Shown: piece by piece, positions 1-6,836 of the stretch
How positions within the stretch are numbered: position 1 is the first letter of the stretch
How the letters are laid out: each line of letters starts with the position of its first letter
Assembly (NCBI GenBank): GCA_027623845.1
Contig: JAQBUJ010000162.1
Span: forward strand, 1 to 6,997
Direction: 5' to 3'
Origin: Pseudomonadota bacterium
GTDB lineage: Bacteria; Pseudomonadota; Alphaproteobacteria; Thalassobaculales; Thalassobaculaceae
DNA length: 6,997 nt
The notes under the pieces: model-generated
Told to the model about the DNA's origin: nothing
What the model saw: the letters and a program-made list of their open reading frames with translations, nothing else
The model's database searches: none
Program-made: the position numbers and the translations under genes

Positions 1-460
1 GGCGGCCGCGCGGCTGCATCCACCCCGCCTCCAGCAAGGTATCCAGGGTGCCGCGACTGAGGGCGACGCCGCGAATTTCCTCAACCTCGGCCCGGGTTAC
101 CGGCTGGTGATAGGCGATGATCGACATTGTCTCTACCGCGGCGCGGGATAAGCGTCGCTTAACCGTAACGTTCATCCGCAGCGCGCCGGCCAGATCCGGG
201 GCCGTGCGAAAAGCCCAACCGCGGCCCACTCGGGCCAGGGTGACGCCGCGCCCTTGATAATGCGCGCCAAGCCTCGCCAGGATCTCCTGCAGCGAGACCT
301 CCGGCGGCAAGCGGTTTTGCAGCGACGCCTCGTCCATGGGCGCGGCGCTGGCGAATAAAATAGCCTCGATAATCCGGGCTTGCGCCTCGATATCGACAGG
401 CGCGGGCATGGCGGATTCAGGCGCTTGCAGATCAAAATCCTCAGCGCCGTCGTCACTCAT
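1..460 (-). CDS. scpB: Segregation and condensation protein B (ScpB), partial: N-terminal 153 residues
   Basis: ScpB binds the kleisin ScpA and, with SMC, forms the condensin-like complex that compacts and segregates the nucleoid in the cytoplasm. The reading frame opens at the ATG on 460-458 and stays open to the left edge, so the 3' end is missing. An acidic, probably flexible N-terminus (residues 1-24) precedes the first winged-helix domain (about 25-100; ARIIEAILFASAAPMDEASL at 29-48). The start of the second follows, with the typical ScpB run SRAAVETMSIIAYHQPVTRA (105-124), then EVEEIRGV and SRGTLDTLLEAGW. The start codon overlaps the scpA stop (ATGA), and a GGGAG Shine-Dalgarno sequence at 473-469 sits inside a small hairpin, which suggests coupling to scpA translation. 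Family assignment is secure; the full length is unknown. Confidence 0.95.
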   Translation of the reverse strand, partial: MSDDGAEDFDLQAPESAMPAPVDIEAQARIIEAILFASAAPMDEASLQNRLPPEVSLQEILARLGAHYQGRGVTLARVGRGWAFRTAPDLAGALRMNVTVKRRLSRAAVETMSIIAYHQPVTRAEVEEIRGVALSRGTLDTLLEAGWMQPRGR

Positions 461-1260
461 CTCGGGTGCTCCCGATTGCGCAGAAAGATCGGCCCGAAGG
501 CGCTGTCCTGGCGCAACTCGATATGGCCTTCTTTGACCAATTCCAAGCTGGCGACAAAGGTCGAAGCCAAGGCCGAGCGGTTCAAAAGCCCGCCGCGTAA
601 ATTCGACGGCAGGAAGCTGATCAAGGTTTGCCAGTTTGGCATATGGCCGAGCATTCGGCGCAACCGCTTGACCGCTTCCTCGACCGCAAAAAGCTTGGTC
701 GAGGCGATCCGCAAGGACGTGTGTTCGGTACGAACCTTGTGATCGCCATAGGCTTTCAACAACTCGAACAAGGTCACGTCATAGACCGGGTGGGCCAGAT
801 CAACGATCGATTCAGGCATGCCGCGGGCGAATGTGTCGACGCCCAGCCGGGGGCGCGCCATCAGGCTGTCGCCGACGTCGCGCATCGCCTCCAGGCGCAG
901 CAACTGGAACCGCAGAGCATCGGCCAGTTCCTCGCTCGACAGCCCCTCTTCGTCATCCTCGGTGCTGGGCAGCAGCAACCTGGATTTGAGATAGGCGAGC
1001 CAGGCCGCCATCACTAGATAATCCGCCGCAATCTCAAGATTGAGGCTTTGCGCCTGACGGATGAAGGCCAGGTACTGGTCGGCCAGTTGCAGGATCGAGA
1101 TTTGCGTCAGATCGACCTTCTGGTCGCGTCCCAGGGTAAGCAGTACGTCGATCGGCCCCTCATAGCCGTCCAAGGTCAGGAACAGCGATAGCTGCTCAGG
1201 CTCGCGCGGGCGGCGGTAATCCGGCTCGGGGCTTTCGAAATTGTCGTGGCTGTCCGCCAT
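457..1260 (-). CDS. scpA: Segregation and condensation protein A (ScpA), kleisin subunit
   Basis: ScpA is the kleisin that bridges the SMC ATPase heads and recruits the ScpB dimer for chromosome condensation and segregation. The 267-residue product has the family hallmarks in order: a short acidic N-terminal tail (1-24); the N-terminal SMC-neck-binding region opening with YEGPIDVLLTL (33-43) and continuing through ISILQLADQYLAFI; the helix AADYLVMAAWLAYLKSRLLL (78-97); an acidic linker (101-112); a middle ScpB-binding region; and a C-terminal winged-helix ending LVKEGHIELRQDSAFGPIFL (241-260) that should contact an SMC head. Length is normal for alphaproteobacterial ScpA. The only Shine-Dalgarno-like run (AGGA) overlaps the upstream stop and lies just 2 bases before ATG, so translation probably depends on ribosomes finishing the protease gene, whose stop is 4 bases away. 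The stop overlaps the scpB start. Confidence 0.96.
   Translation of the reverse strand: MADSHDNFESPEPDYRRPREPEQLSLFLTLDGYEGPIDVLLTLGRDQKVDLTQISILQLADQYLAFIRQAQSLNLEIAADYLVMAAWLAYLKSRLLLPSTEDDEEGLSSEELADALRFQLLRLEAMRDVGDSLMARPRLGVDTFARGMPESIVDLAHPVYDVTLFELLKAYGDHKVRTEHTSLRIASTKLFAVEEAVKRLRRMLGHMPNWQTLISFLPSNLRGGLLNRSALASTFVASLELVKEGHIELRQDSAFGPIFLRNREHPR
462..475 (-). promoter_or_regulatory. Hairpin overlapping the scpB ribosome-binding site
   Basis: On the mRNA strand the bases UCGGG-AGCA-CCCGA form a perfect 5-bp stem with a 4-base loop, separated by one base from the scpB AUG. The scpB Shine-Dalgarno GGGAG is made from the 5' arm and the first loop bases, so the folded hairpin would hide it. 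The sequence also encodes the last residues of ScpA, so a ribosome completing scpA would melt the stem and expose the site. The stem is seen directly; a regulatory role is inferred. Short GC stems arise by chance in DNA of this composition. Confidence 0.4.
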
Positions 1261-1264
1261 CGTC

Positions 1265-1960
1265 CTATCGAAGCCCGACCAGTGAAAACACCATGTCCAT
1301 CAACCCATAAATTGGTATGGCGAGGAGGTTTTTGATGAAACCCAAATCGTAGTTTACCGCTGAAGCCAGTGTTGGTAGCAGGAAAAGCACGCCAATCACT
1401 ATGAAGATACCGAATCGCTCCATCCGCGCAAAGCGTACCGCCAGAGAATACGGCAGCAACCCGGTCACGATCCGGCCCCCGTCCAGCGGCGGTATCGGCA
1501 GCATATTGAAAACCGCAAGGATCGCGTTCAACAGAACCGAGCGGTAAAGATTGGCCGCCAACCACTCGCCGAGCCATTCCGGCGCCATCGCCGCCACATG
1601 CAGCAAGATCGCCGAGATCAGCAACAAAATGAGGTTGGCGAAGGGGCCAGCCACCGCGACCAGCATCATGTCGCGTCTGGGATTGCCAAGCCGGCTGAAA
1701 TTCACCGGCACCGGCTTGGCGTAACCAAACACCAGACCAAATGGCGAGAGCAGGCAGAGTATCGGCAGGATTATCGTGCCGAACCGGTCGATATGGGCCA
1801 GCGGATTGAGCGTAACCCGGCCCAACTGGCGCGCCGTCGGGTCACCGCATATCCAGGCGACATAGGCATGCGCCGCCTCATGCAAGGTAATCGCCAGGAC
1901 GACCGGTATCGCCCAGACCGAGGCTTCGAAAAGAAAGTTTTGAATGAAACCCAGGTCCAA
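1265..1960 (-). CDS. Site-2 protease family (M50) intramembrane zinc metalloprotease, TTG start
   Basis: This is a 231-residue polytopic membrane protein of the minimal site-2 protease type, predicted to cleave membrane-spanning substrates within the inner membrane. The zinc motif HEAAH is at residues 27-31 in the first hydrophobic segment. The mid-protein AGPFANL (104-110) and the third zinc ligand D160 in NMLPIPPLDGG (152-162) match the S2P core. Hydrophobic stretches lie near 12-32, 62-82, 96-122, 140-156, 183-203 and 212-229. No PDZ or CBS domain is present, so this is neither RseP nor a CBS-bearing type. In this frame a TAG lies eight codons before the TTG at 1960-1958, and no ATG or GTG occurs before the HEAAH region. 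A GAGG five bases before the TTG supports it as the start. The gene is 10 bases after nagZ and 4 before scpA. Substrate unknown. Confidence 0.93.
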   Translation of the reverse strand: MDLGFIQNFLFEASVWAIPVVLAITLHEAAHAYVAWICGDPTARQLGRVTLNPLAHIDRFGTIILPILCLLSPFGLVFGYAKPVPVNFSRLGNPRRDMMLVAVAGPFANLILLLISAILLHVAAMAPEWLGEWLAANLYRSVLLNAILAVFNMLPIPPLDGGRIVTGLLPYSLAVRFARMERFGIFIVIGVLFLLPTLASAVNYDLGFIKNLLAIPIYGLMDMVFSLVGLR

Positions 1961-1965
1961 GAACG

Positions 1966-1969
1966 CCTC
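1966..1969 (-). promoter_or_regulatory. Shine-Dalgarno GAGG deciding the TTG start of the site-2 protease gene
   Basis: GAGG on the mRNA strand is followed by five bases (CGTTC) and then TTG. It lies within the short gap after the nagZ stop codon. Because the frame is closed by a TAG just upstream and lacks a nearby ATG or GTG, this site is the main support for initiation at TTG. Confidence 0.6.
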
Positions 1970-1970
1970 G

Positions 1971-2987
1971 CTATACGCTGGCTAGTTTTCGCTCGAAGCT
2001 GTCGAGCGCTTGATCGCGGTTCACCGCCTGGCGGGTCGAGCGGATAGCGCGGGCCTCGGCCAGCACCGCCTCGGCGCGGCGCAACCCCTCTCCAGACAAG
2101 GCGGGAACCTTGGCGGCGACCTCCCGCATTTCCTCCAGGACGCCATTGCAGTGAAGCGCGATATCACAGCCCGCCGCGATCGCCTGCTCGGCCCGCTCAC
2201 CGATGCTTCCGCACAAGGCCGACATCGACAGATCATCGGTCAGCAACAACCCGTCGAAACCAATCCGCTGGCGGATCACTTCGGCAACCACCTTGCGCGA
2301 CAAGGTCGCCGGATGATCCGGATCAATCGCGCTGAACAATAGATGCCCGGTCATCCCGGCTAAACTATCGCGCAGCGATCGAAACGGCGAGAAGTCGCGC
2401 ACATCCATATCCGCCAAATCGGCGTCGACCACCGGCAACGCGTGATGGCTATCGACCCGGGTACGGCCATGCCCGGGCAAATGTTTGATCACCGGAACGA
2501 CGCCGCCGGCCCGCAACCCCTTGATCCAGGCCTCAGCCAACAGCACCACCGTCTCCGGCTCCGGCGCGAAGGCCCGATCGCCGATCACCGCATGTCCGTT
2601 GGCCTCGCGCAGATCGAGCAGCGGTGCGCAATTCACGTCAATGCCAACCTCATAAAGATCCTCGGCGATCAGCCTGGCGTTCATTCGTGCCAGTTCGAGC
2701 GCCGCCGCAGGGTCGCGCAAAAAGATTTCACCAAAGGCGCCGGGCGCCGGCGAATCGCGCCAACAGGGCGGCTTCATCCGTTGGACCCGCCCGCCTTCTT
2801 CGTCGATCAGAACCGGCGCATCGCGACCGACGGCGGCGCGCAGATCCGCGACCAGACGGCGCAACTGCTCCCGGTCCTGGCAATTGCGGGCGAAAAGGAT
2901 GAACCCAAACGGATTCGTCTCCCGGAAGAACGCCCGCTCCGCAGCGCTGAGCACGGCGGATTCGCAGCCAAGAATGCAGGCTTTCAT
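1971..2987 (-). CDS. nagZ: Beta-N-acetylhexosaminidase NagZ (glycoside hydrolase family 3)
   Basis: NagZ removes terminal N-acetylglucosamine from GlcNAc-anhydromuropeptides in the cytoplasm during peptidoglycan recycling; in several bacteria its products induce AmpC beta-lactamase. The 338-residue single-domain protein is the usual Gram-negative size and has no signal peptide. Visible motifs are IDEEGGRVQRM (61-71), the family signature KHLPGHG (168-174), DSHHALP (179-185) with the catalytic Asp-His pair D179/H181, and LLLTDDLSM (247-255), where D251 aligns with the nucleophile. The ATG at 2987-2985 was chosen because AGGA lies 8 bases upstream and the protein then begins at the family's normal point. 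A longer in-frame start at 3080 would add 31 residues encoded inside the SPOR gene. The stop lies 10 bases before the protease start. Confidence 0.96.
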   Translation of the reverse strand: MKACILGCESAVLSAAERAFFRETNPFGFILFARNCQDREQLRRLVADLRAAVGRDAPVLIDEEGGRVQRMKPPCWRDSPAPGAFGEIFLRDPAAALELARMNARLIAEDLYEVGIDVNCAPLLDLREANGHAVIGDRAFAPEPETVVLLAEAWIKGLRAGGVVPVIKHLPGHGRTRVDSHHALPVVDADLADMDVRDFSPFRSLRDSLAGMTGHLLFSAIDPDHPATLSRKVVAEVIRQRIGFDGLLLTDDLSMSALCGSIGERAEQAIAAGCDIALHCNGVLEEMREVAAKVPALSGEGLRRAEAVLAEARAIRSTRQAVNRDQALDSFERKLASV

Positions 2988-2995
2988 GCCAATCG

Positions 2996-2999
2996 TCCT
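2996..2999 (-). promoter_or_regulatory. Shine-Dalgarno AGGA selecting the nagZ start
   Basis: AGGA on the mRNA strand is 8 bases before the ATG at 2987-2985, in the 16-base gap after the SPOR gene stop. It supports the shorter NagZ start over the in-frame upstream ATG at 3080, which would give a non-homologous 31-residue extension. Confidence 0.6.
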
Positions 3000-3003
3000 G
3001 TGG

Positions 3004-3903
3004 TCAACGCCTGACCACGAGGCAGGCTTGCTTGCGGGCCTTGAGAACGCCGCAGATCGCCCGAGCCTGCTTCTCGTCAAGCGGGCCGCCCTGGACCCGG
3101 TGGAATAAGCCCTTGCCGGCGATGCTGATCCGCTCGATGGTCAAACCGAGGCCGCCGAGTTCCGCTTTATGGGCGGCTTGAACCCGCAACCAAGCGCCGC
3201 GCGCCGCGCCCTCGTCTTTGAAGGCGGCGATCTGCACCCGGAACCGACCGCCGGATACCGGCTTAACGCTGATTTTCGCCGCCGGTTTGGCCGCAGGTTT
3301 GGATGTTGGTTTTGCGGCTGCCGGTTTCGGCGGCGGTGGTATTTTCGCGGCTTTCAGCGCCGTTGGCGGCGGCAGCAATTGTTTTGGCGCGCCGGCAGGT
3401 TTGCTTGTTGTGGCAACAGCTTGGGAGGCGGTGGTAGGCGGTGCGACCGGGGCCGCTTTGGGCGCCGGGGCCACGGCAATTGTCGCTGGCGGTATCGCCC
3501 CAGCAGGGGCGGCTTTCGGCGTTGGCGCCGGGGCCGGTTTCTCCGGCCGGGGCAGTAAACGCTCTACCGCTTGCTCACCAGAGCCGCCGTTCTCTCCCAG
3601 TTGCCCGAAAATTTTCATGTCCTGATGCGGGACTTTTAAACCGCCGGGTTTTTCCGGCCGCACCCGCACCGGCGCATTGTCGGCCCTGATCAGCGGTGCT
3701 GTCTCTTCACTGCCGGTCTGGCGCCCTTGATCATAGGCGTACCAAACGATCCCACCGAAGGCGACCAGCGCAAACCCCGCGATAAACAACGTCAGACCGC
3801 GAGACGAGCGTCGGGGTTCCTCCGACATAATCGGCGGCGGGCCTGGCCGGTCGTTTTCATCAAGCAACGGAGGGCGCGGCGGCCGCTCCATTGACTCACT
3901 CAT
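3004..3903 (-). CDS. Membrane-anchored SPOR-domain protein
   Basis: This 299-residue protein is predicted to be a bitopic inner-membrane protein with its bulk in the periplasm. It has a Pro/acidic cytoplasmic tail (1-35), one transmembrane helix (about 37-56, TLFIAGFALVAFGGIVWYAY) and a juxtamembrane segment (about 71-101) with RPEKPGGLKVPHQDMKIFG (82-100). A long Ala/Pro/Lys-rich linker (about 118-215) contains repeated APAPxPKAAP and KPAAKPAAK units. The C-terminal SPOR domain (about 219-298) starts GGRFRVQIAAFKDEGAA, holds two Cys (284, 294) and ends CLVVRR. SPOR domains bind glycan strands lacking stem peptides, which enriches such proteins at division septa; FtsN is the best-known example with this layout. 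A division or cell-wall role is inferred. The start overlaps the argS stop (ATGA) and has a strong GGAGG at 3918-3914. nagZ follows 16 bases later. Confidence 0.92.
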   Translation of the reverse strand: MSESMERPPRPPLLDENDRPGPPPIMSEEPRRSSRGLTLFIAGFALVAFGGIVWYAYDQGRQTGSEETAPLIRADNAPVRVRPEKPGGLKVPHQDMKIFGQLGENGGSGEQAVERLLPRPEKPAPAPTPKAAPAGAIPPATIAVAPAPKAAPVAPPTTASQAVATTSKPAGAPKQLLPPPTALKAAKIPPPPKPAAAKPTSKPAAKPAAKISVKPVSGGRFRVQIAAFKDEGAARGAWLRVQAAHKAELGGLGLTIERISIAGKGLFHRVQGGPLDEKQARAICGVLKARKQACLVVRR

Positions 3904-5654
3904 GATCTGAGTTCCTCCAACGGCTCCACTCCCATGACCCCCAGGCCAGAGGCGATAACGGTCGCGACCCCTCGAACCAGCGCCAAACGGGCAAATGTCC
4001 GGGGCTGATCGCCCTCGACGATGAAGCGCAGCGTGGCGTCATCCTTGCCCTTGTTCCACAACCCGTGAAACCCGGCGGCGAGTTCCGACAAATAGAACGC
4101 GACACGGTGCGGTTCATGCGCTTCGGCGGCGCTTTCCACCAGCCGCGGCCAACTTGCCAGTTGTTTGATCAAACCAAGCTCGCCCGAATCGGTCAAGCAA
4201 TCCAGATCAACCCCCGCCAGACCGTTGGCTCCGAGGTCCAAATCCGGGAAGGCGTCATGGGCAAGACGCAGCACGGAATGGCAGCGTGCATGGGCATATT
4301 GAACGTAAAACACCGGATTCTCCCGGCTTTGCTCGGTCACCTTGGCAAGATCGAATTCCAGCGGCTGATCATTGCGCCGGGTCAGCATGATGAAGCGAAT
4401 CACGTCCTTTCCGACCGAATCGATGACATCCGAAAGGGTAACGAAGGTTCCGGCGCGCTTTGACATCCGCACCGGTTTGCCGTCCTGCATCATGTGCACG
4501 ATCTGGCATATCTTGACGTCCAACGCGCCCTGTTCGGCGGTCGCCGCGCGAACTGCCGATTGCATGCGCTTTACATAGCCGCCGTGATCGGCGCCCCAGA
4601 CATCGATCATTTCGGCATAGCCGCGCTTGAACTTGTCCAGATGATAGGCGACGTCGGAGGCGAAATAGGTCCAACTGCCGTCGGATTTGGCGATGGGCCG
4701 GTCCACGTCGTCGCCAAACTCCGTGGCCTTGAAAAGCCTTTGTGGCCGGGGCTCCCAATCGTCAGGGGTCTTGCCTTTCGGCGGCTCCAGCACGCCGGTG
4801 TAAAGCAGGCCTTTGTCGTCCAAAGTCTGCATCACCGCGTCGACGCCGCCGGACTCGACCAGCGCCCGCTCCGATGAGTAGACGTGCATATTGATGCCCA
4901 GCCGGCCTAAATCGGTCTTGATGCCGGCGACCATCCGCTCGATGGCGAAACCACGAACCTCGGCCAGCCAGTCGGCTTCATCCTTGCCAAGCCAACGCTC
5001 CCCATCGCGCTTCGCCAGAGCCTCGCCAACCTCTTTCAGGTATTCGCCGGGATAGTGACCGTCGGGAATATCGCCGATGTCCTCGCCCAGCGCCTCGCGG
5101 TAGCGCAGATGGGTTGAGCGCGCGAGGGTGTCGACCTGGGCGCCGGCGTCATTGATGTAATATTCCCGGCACACCTCGAAACCGGCCTTGGCCAGCAACC
5201 GGGCCAAGGCGTCGCCGATCACTGCGCCCCGGGCATGGGCGGCGTGCAACGGTCCGGTCGGATTGGCTGAGACATACTCGACATTGACCTTGCGACCAGC
5301 GCCAATCGTCGAGGCGCCATAGTCGACATCGGCGCGCAGCACCTCGCGCAGCCGTTCGCGCCAATAGTCATCGGCAAGCCTAAGGTTGATGAAACCCGGC
5401 CCGGCGACTTCCGCCGAGACCACGGAGTCATGTTTGGCCAGTCGCTCGCAAAGCTGTTCGGCCAGATCCCGTGGCTTCATTCCGGCGCGCTTGGCCAGAA
5501 CCATCGCCGCATTGGTCGCCATATCCCCATGCGAGGGGTCGCGCGGGGATTCCACCGCGACCCGCTGGGAGGCCAGATCGAGACTCTTGGCAAGCGCGGG
5601 AATATCTTCTAGCGCCTTGGCAACAACGCCCTCAAACTCATTGAAAATGTTCAT
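3900..5654 (-). CDS. argS: Arginyl-tRNA synthetase (class I)
   Basis: ArgS ligates arginine to tRNA-Arg using ATP, in the cytoplasm, and needs the tRNA for amino-acid activation. The 584-residue protein has the full architecture: the N-terminal Add-1 tRNA-binding domain (about 1-110, with VAGPGFINLRL at 83-93); the Rossmann core opening NVEYVSANPTGPLHAAHARG (124-143), where the HIGH motif reads HAAH (137-140); NDAGAQ (168-173); VWGADHGGYVKRM (352-364); the KMSKS-equivalent VRMSKRAGTFVTL (395-407); and the helical DALR anticodon-binding domain with NPVFYVQYAHARC (446-458). It begins directly after the dgt stop (TAGATG) with no good Shine-Dalgarno, so reinitiation after dgt is likely. The two alanines in HAAH are unusual against the common HVGH or HIGH, but everything else looks intact and functional. 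Confidence 0.97.
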   Translation of the reverse strand: MNIFNEFEGVVAKALEDIPALAKSLDLASQRVAVESPRDPSHGDMATNAAMVLAKRAGMKPRDLAEQLCERLAKHDSVVSAEVAGPGFINLRLADDYWRERLREVLRADVDYGASTIGAGRKVNVEYVSANPTGPLHAAHARGAVIGDALARLLAKAGFEVCREYYINDAGAQVDTLARSTHLRYREALGEDIGDIPDGHYPGEYLKEVGEALAKRDGERWLGKDEADWLAEVRGFAIERMVAGIKTDLGRLGINMHVYSSERALVESGGVDAVMQTLDDKGLLYTGVLEPPKGKTPDDWEPRPQRLFKATEFGDDVDRPIAKSDGSWTYFASDVAYHLDKFKRGYAEMIDVWGADHGGYVKRMQSAVRAATAEQGALDVKICQIVHMMQDGKPVRMSKRAGTFVTLSDVIDSVGKDVIRFIMLTRRNDQPLEFDLAKVTEQSRENPVFYVQYAHARCHSVLRLAHDAFPDLDLGANGLAGVDLDCLTDSGELGLIKQLASWPRLVESAAEAHEPHRVAFYLSELAAGFHGLWNKGKDDATLRFIVEGDQPRTFARLALVRGVATVIASGLGVMGVEPLEELRS

Positions 5655-6836
5655 CTACGTCTTTTCATCCATATCGAATAATCTTTTGTGTTCCAGCACC
5701 GCATATCGATCCGTCATCCCGGCGATATAATCGGCCACCAAACGAGCCCGGCTGTGTTCATCACCAATCCGCTCTGGGTCCTGCCAGGTTTCCGGCAGAC
5801 AGTTCGGTTCCGCCATGAACACCTCAAACAGCTCAGTGACGACCCGGCGCGCCTTGCTCGCCATGCGGTTCAGCTTGTAATGGCGGTACATCCGCGTGAA
5901 CAGAAATGATTTCAATTCAGCGTCCTGTTCGCGCACCGCCTCGCCAAAACCGACCATCGGCCCGGACCAGGCCCTGACATCGCCGGCACAAGTGGGGGCG
6001 GCAGTTGCAATGCGGTCGCGCGTCTCGGCCAGCAGATCGGTGACCATGACGTTGATCAAACGGCGGATCGTCTCATGCACCATGCGTCCCTCTTCCAGCA
6101 CCCCGTGTTGGCGGCGCACGGTCTCGATCACCGGTCCCACCAAGGGCACGTCGGCCAACGTCTCGACGGTGAACAGTCCGGCCCGCAAACCATCGTCGAT
6201 GTCATGGGCGTCATAGGCGATGTCATCGGCGATCGCCGCGACCTGGGCCTCGGCGCTGGCGTAGGTACGAAGTTCAAGATCGAAGCGGGCGTTCAACGCC
6301 TCGACGGTCGCCGATGGGTCGATGTGAACCGGCCCATTGTGTTTGGCGATTCCCTCCAGGGTCTCCCAGGTAAGGTTTAGCCCGTCGAAATCGGCGTAAC
6401 GCTGTTCCAGGCGGGTCAGAATGCGCCGGGTATGATCATTGTGATCGAAGACGCCAAAAGGCTGCATCACCGCGTCCAGCGCGTCTTCTCCGGCGTGACC
6501 AAAGGGCGTGTGGCCAAAATCATGCGCCAACGCCAAGGCCTCGGCCAGATCCTCGTTCAAGCCCAGCGAACGGCTGACCGACCGGGCGATTTGCGCCACT
6601 TCAAGGCTGTGGGTCAGGCGGGTTCGGTAATAGTCGCCTTCGTGATAGACGAAGACCTGGGTCTTGTATTTCAGCTTTCTGAAGGCGCCGGAATGCAAAA
6701 TGCGGTCGCGGTCGCGCTGATGCGGCAACCGTTCCATGGCGTCCGGCTCGTCATAGAGCCGTCCACGGCTTTCCTCGGGCCTGCTGGCATAATCGGCAAG
6801 CAACGGGCCAGCGTAGCGGAATTGATCGGCGGTCAT
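5655..6836 (-). CDS. dgt: Deoxyguanosinetriphosphate triphosphohydrolase-like protein (HD-domain dNTPase)
   Basis: Members of this HD-superfamily group hydrolyse dNTPs to deoxynucleosides and triphosphate, which controls the cytoplasmic dNTP pool. The 393-residue length fits the shorter, non-enterobacterial Dgt class. Motifs in order: the N-terminal DRDRILHSGAFRKLKYKTQV (42-61); RTRLTHSLEVAQIAR (71-85), with first metal ligand H76; ALAHDFGHTPFGHAGE (102-117), with the HD pair H105/D106; and IADDIAYDAHDIDDGLRAG (202-220), carrying the last aspartate ligand (D204 or D205). A C-terminal helical region follows (about 300-393). The ATG is the only usable start after an in-frame TAA at 6920-6918. 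It is the first gene of the unit, and its stop touches the argS start. Exact substrate preference cannot be read from sequence, and the gene looks like a housekeeping copy. Confidence 0.95.
   Translation of the reverse strand: MTADQFRYAGPLLADYASRPEESRGRLYDEPDAMERLPHQRDRDRILHSGAFRKLKYKTQVFVYHEGDYYRTRLTHSLEVAQIARSVSRSLGLNEDLAEALALAHDFGHTPFGHAGEDALDAVMQPFGVFDHNDHTRRILTRLEQRYADFDGLNLTWETLEGIAKHNGPVHIDPSATVEALNARFDLELRTYASAEAQVAAIADDIAYDAHDIDDGLRAGLFTVETLADVPLVGPVIETVRRQHGVLEEGRMVHETIRRLINVMVTDLLAETRDRIATAAPTCAGDVRAWSGPMVGFGEAVREQDAELKSFLFTRMYRHYKLNRMASKARRVVTELFEVFMAEPNCLPETWQDPERIGDEHSRARLVADYIAGMTDRYAVLEHKRLFDMDEKT

Noticed and set aside
172..456. A 94-residue minus-strand frame rich in Arg/Pro/Cys.
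   Set aside because: It is an out-of-frame reading of scpB. The alternative frame gives a clear ScpB sequence.
2988..3080. An N-terminal extension of NagZ starting at the in-frame ATG on 3080.
   Set aside because: It would overlap the SPOR gene by 77 bases, adds residues unlike the family, and the ATG at 2987 has a proper Shine-Dalgarno and fits the normal NagZ N-terminus.
3169..3625. Plus-strand open frames rich in Gly/Arg or Gly/Ala opposite the SPOR gene.
   Set aside because: They are antisense shadows of the Ala/Pro/Lys-rich linker codons. The minus-strand frame has a transmembrane helix, a SPOR domain and a strong ribosome-binding site.
5655..6836. Dgt as an antiphage dNTP-depletion system.
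   Set aside because: Some dNTPases act in phage defence, but this copy sits in a housekeeping unit with argS and has no toxin, sensor or mobile-element neighbours.
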